Assembly: GCA_028768545.1 (NCBI GenBank)
Contig: CP054838.1
Location: 4,275,001 to 4,339,000 of the forward strand
Source of the DNA: Desulfobacter sp.
GTDB taxonomy: Bacteria > Desulfobacterota > Desulfobacteria > Desulfobacterales > Desulfobacteraceae
DNA length: 64,000 bases
Reading direction: 5' to 3'
Under the pieces are notes generated by a model. It ran no database searches. It saw nothing but the letters and a program-made list of their open reading frames with translations, and was not told the DNA's origin. This document shows, piece after piece, positions 62,287-64,000 of the stretch (position 1 is the first letter of the stretch; each line of letters starts with the position of its first letter). Position numbers and translations under genes: made by a program.

Positions 62287-64000
62287 TTAAAGGTCCATGG
62301 CGGCAGCATATCCTGCATGGACGGCATCAAAGGCCATGCCCACAGCCAGGGCATCCCCAATGACCCGATAATCAAGGCCCATCTCTTTGACCATAGATTC
62401 AAGGGGATTGTAGGAGGCGGATCCTGCCGCCACCACCACGGTGTCCGCCGTCATCTCGACAACCTTGCCGTCCTGCTCCACCTCAAGACCCTGGGGGGTA
62501 ATTTTCACCACCTTTGATGCGGTCATGGTTTCAACGTTCAGCCGGCCCATATCCTGGAGCATCCCCCATTTGGTGGATTTACCGATATCCTTGCCAATAC
62601 GGTCGGTCATCTCAACAAGACAGATTTTTTTGCTGCCATGGGTGGCCATTTTAAAAAGGGCGTCAGGAGACTCTGCCTTGTTTACAAAGAGAAATTTCAA
62701 GGTATGGGCATCCATGGTCCCTTTTTCAGCCAGAAAAAGTGCGGTTTCAACCCCCACGGCCCCGCCGCCCACAATGACCACTTGATCACCTGTGCTCACC
62801 TTGTCTTCCAACACCTCCCAGGCACCTGCCACATGGGGCAGATCCATTCCGGGAATGGGGGGAACAAGGGGGCCGGCCCCGGTTGCCAGGATCACAGCAT
62901 CAGGGTTCAAAGCGTTTAGGATATCTTCATCCACTTCCTGATTCATGACCACAGAAATTTTTTCAGCCGTAAGCTGGTTTTCAAGGTCAAGGGCAAGCTG
63001 GGCAAATTCCTCTCTTCCGGGAGGGGCGGCAGCCAGGTGAAGCTGTCCTCCCAAACGGCCGGACCGCTCGTACAAGGTAACCTCATGCCCCCTTCGCTTG
63101 GCAGTCAGGGCACAGGTCATGCCGGCGGCACCGCCTCCCACCACAACCACCTTCCTGGATTTTGCAGCCGTCTTCTCCTGGACCTCATGCTCATGGCCGG
63201 CCAGGGGATTGCACAGGCATTCCACATGTTTGAGTTTAAAAAGATGATCAAAACATCCCTGGGCACAGGCAATGCAGTGGACAATCTCATTTTCCCGGCC
63301 GGTTTTGGCCTTGTTGGGCAAATCAGGGTCTGCAATCAGACTGCGGCCCATGGCCACCATATCGCAATACCCCTGTTTGAGCATGGTTCTTGCGGTTTCA
63401 GGGTCATTGATCCTGTGGCTGGCAATCACCGGCACATCCACGGCCAGGCGAATATCCCGTGCCAAATACCCGAATGCCCCCCTGGGAACCTGGGCCACGA
63501 TCTGGGGCACCCTTGCCTCATGCCAGCCCACATTGATGCACAGTGCATCCACAGGGCCCTGGGACAGGGCACGGGCATATTCAAGCAAATCGGCCCGGTC
63601 ATTGCCGCCGGGCATGAAATCATTGCCGTTCATTCTTACGATCAAGGGGAAGTCAGGCCCCACAGCCTGCCTGACCGCATCGACCACCTCAAGGCCGAAC
63701 CGCATCCTGTTTTCCAAAGATCCCCCGTATTCATCTGTTCTCTGGTTGGTCAAGGGGGATAAAAACTCAGAGATGAGATAGCCTGTGCCGCTTAAAATTT
63801 CAACCGCATCAAATCCGGCCTGTTTTACCCGGGCGGCTGCGGCCCCAAACGCGGCAATGGTTGTTTTGATCTCTTGGGAATCAAGGGCCTTGGGGGTCTC
63901 TTTGGTCATTCTGGAGGCAACGGCAGAGGGGGCCACCGGCTGTTTTCCATCAAGAAAAAATGAGAAATTATAACGTCCTGCATGGTTGAGCTGAACCGCG
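62287..64000 (-). CDS. OYE-type NADH:flavin oxidoreductase / 2,4-dienoyl-CoA reductase-like protein (start beyond the window)
   Basis: The frame is open to the window edge; bases after 63936 already read QLNHAGRYNFSFFLDGKQPV, part of the Old Yellow Enzyme barrel, so at least 571 residues are visible and the start lies outside. The barrel (FDAVEILSGTGYLISEFLSP, YGGSLENRMRF) is followed by a 4Fe-4S cluster site (HCIACAQGCFDHLFKLKHVE CLCNP) and FAD/NAD domains (VVVVGGGAAGMTCALTA and QVVIVGGGAVGVETALFLAE). Members reduce enoyl-CoA or enone substrates. Converges with the Dus gene across 63 bases. Intact in the visible part. Confidence 0.93.
   Translation of the reverse strand, partial: AVQLNHAGRYNFSFFLDGKQPVAPSAVASRMTKETPKALDSQEIKTTIAAFGAAAARVKQAGFDAVEILSGTGYLISEFLSPLTNQRTDEYGGSLENRMRFGLEVVDAVRQAVGPDFPLIVRMNGNDFMPGGNDRADLLEYARALSQGPVDALCINVGWHEARVPQIVAQVPRGAFGYLARDIRLAVDVPVIASHRINDPETARTMLKQGYCDMVAMGRSLIADPDLPNKAKTGRENEIVHCIACAQGCFDHLFKLKHVECLCNPLAGHEHEVQEKTAAKSRKVVVVGGGAAGMTCALTAKRRGHEVTLYERSGRLGGQLHLAAAPPGREEFAQLALDLENQLTAEKISVVMNQEVDEDILNALNPDAVILATGAGPLVPPIPGMDLPHVAGAWEVLEDKVSTGDQVVIVGGGAVGVETALFLAEKGTMDAHTLKFLFVNKAESPDALFKMATHGSKKICLVEMTDRIGKDIGKSTKWGMLQDMGRLNVETMTASKVVKITPQGLEVEQDGKVVEMTADTVVVAAGSASYNPLESMVKEMGLDYRVIGDALAVGMAFDAVHAGYAAAMDL

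Noticed and set aside
1..64000. CRISPR array or integrated prophage
   Set aside because: No regularly spaced direct repeats, Cas genes or phage structural genes were seen; the repeats present are protein-coding (flagellin, FlgL) or insertion-sequence ends.

Overview
The window reads as chromosomal DNA of a sulfate-reducer-type deltaproteobacterium (Desulfobacterota, Desulfobacteraceae-like). This is inferred from the gene content (flhF-flhG-fliA behind the export genes, csrA-fliW, MotE-like and DUF2802-like flagellar genes, a CoA-transferase/GNAT fusion), moderate GC and sigma-54 type flagellar promoters. No rRNA, tRNA or CRISPR array was recognised.

Layout. 1-9521 (+): end of flgI, flgJ, flgN, flgK, flgL, csrA, fliW. 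9617-11055: an IS256-family element with an 8-bp target duplication. 11086-14073 (-): fliD, fliS, a FliT-like chaperone gene and flaG. 14205-21360: two very large flagellin genes (-) flanking a TPR-methyltransferase gene (+). 21361-22979: an IS3-family element that has removed the 5' third of flagellin 2 and the 3' end of the next flagellar gene. 22980-36884 (-): fliL-fliM-fliN-fliO-fliP-fliQ-fliR-flhB-flhA-flhF-flhG-fliA, a FliL-like acidic protein and two small flagellar genes; an ISL3-family element splits flhB. 37186-48710 (-): fliF(3' part)-fliG-fliH-fliI-fliJ-motE-like-fliK-flgD-flgE, with an ISAs1-type transposase relic between motE and fliK. At about 48.7 kb fliF is fused to the tail of an Lrp/AsnC regulator gene. 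48.7-64 kb is metabolic: diaminopimelate-decarboxylase-like gene, cutA, a TPR protein, a lipoprotein, two CoA-transferase genes, an acyl-CoA synthetase, a tRNA-dihydrouridine synthase and an OYE-type flavin oxidoreductase. Two more ISL3 copies lie here, one splitting a CoA-transferase gene.

How it works together. The window holds most of a flagellum: export gate, switch, ATPase complex, hook, junction proteins, cap, filament and the CsrA-FliW flagellin control loop. Four sigma-54 -24/-12 sequences precede flgN, fliC, fliL and fliK. The axial proteins are unusually large (FlgK 1381, FlgL about 950, FliC 980, FlgE 848 even after an internal deletion).

The main message is that the machine looks broken in many independent ways: frameshifts (flgJ, flgL, fliT, fliS, the FliL-like gene), a 5-bp repeat expansion in flhA, in-frame TAG codons in five genes (fliI, flgD, flhB, motE-like, DUF2802-like), an IS in flhB, an internal deletion in flgE and truncations of fliC2 and fliF. 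The reading offered is a lineage losing motility while IS elements spread. Sequencing error for the homopolymer cases, and amber readthrough for the TAG cases, are the alternatives to test.
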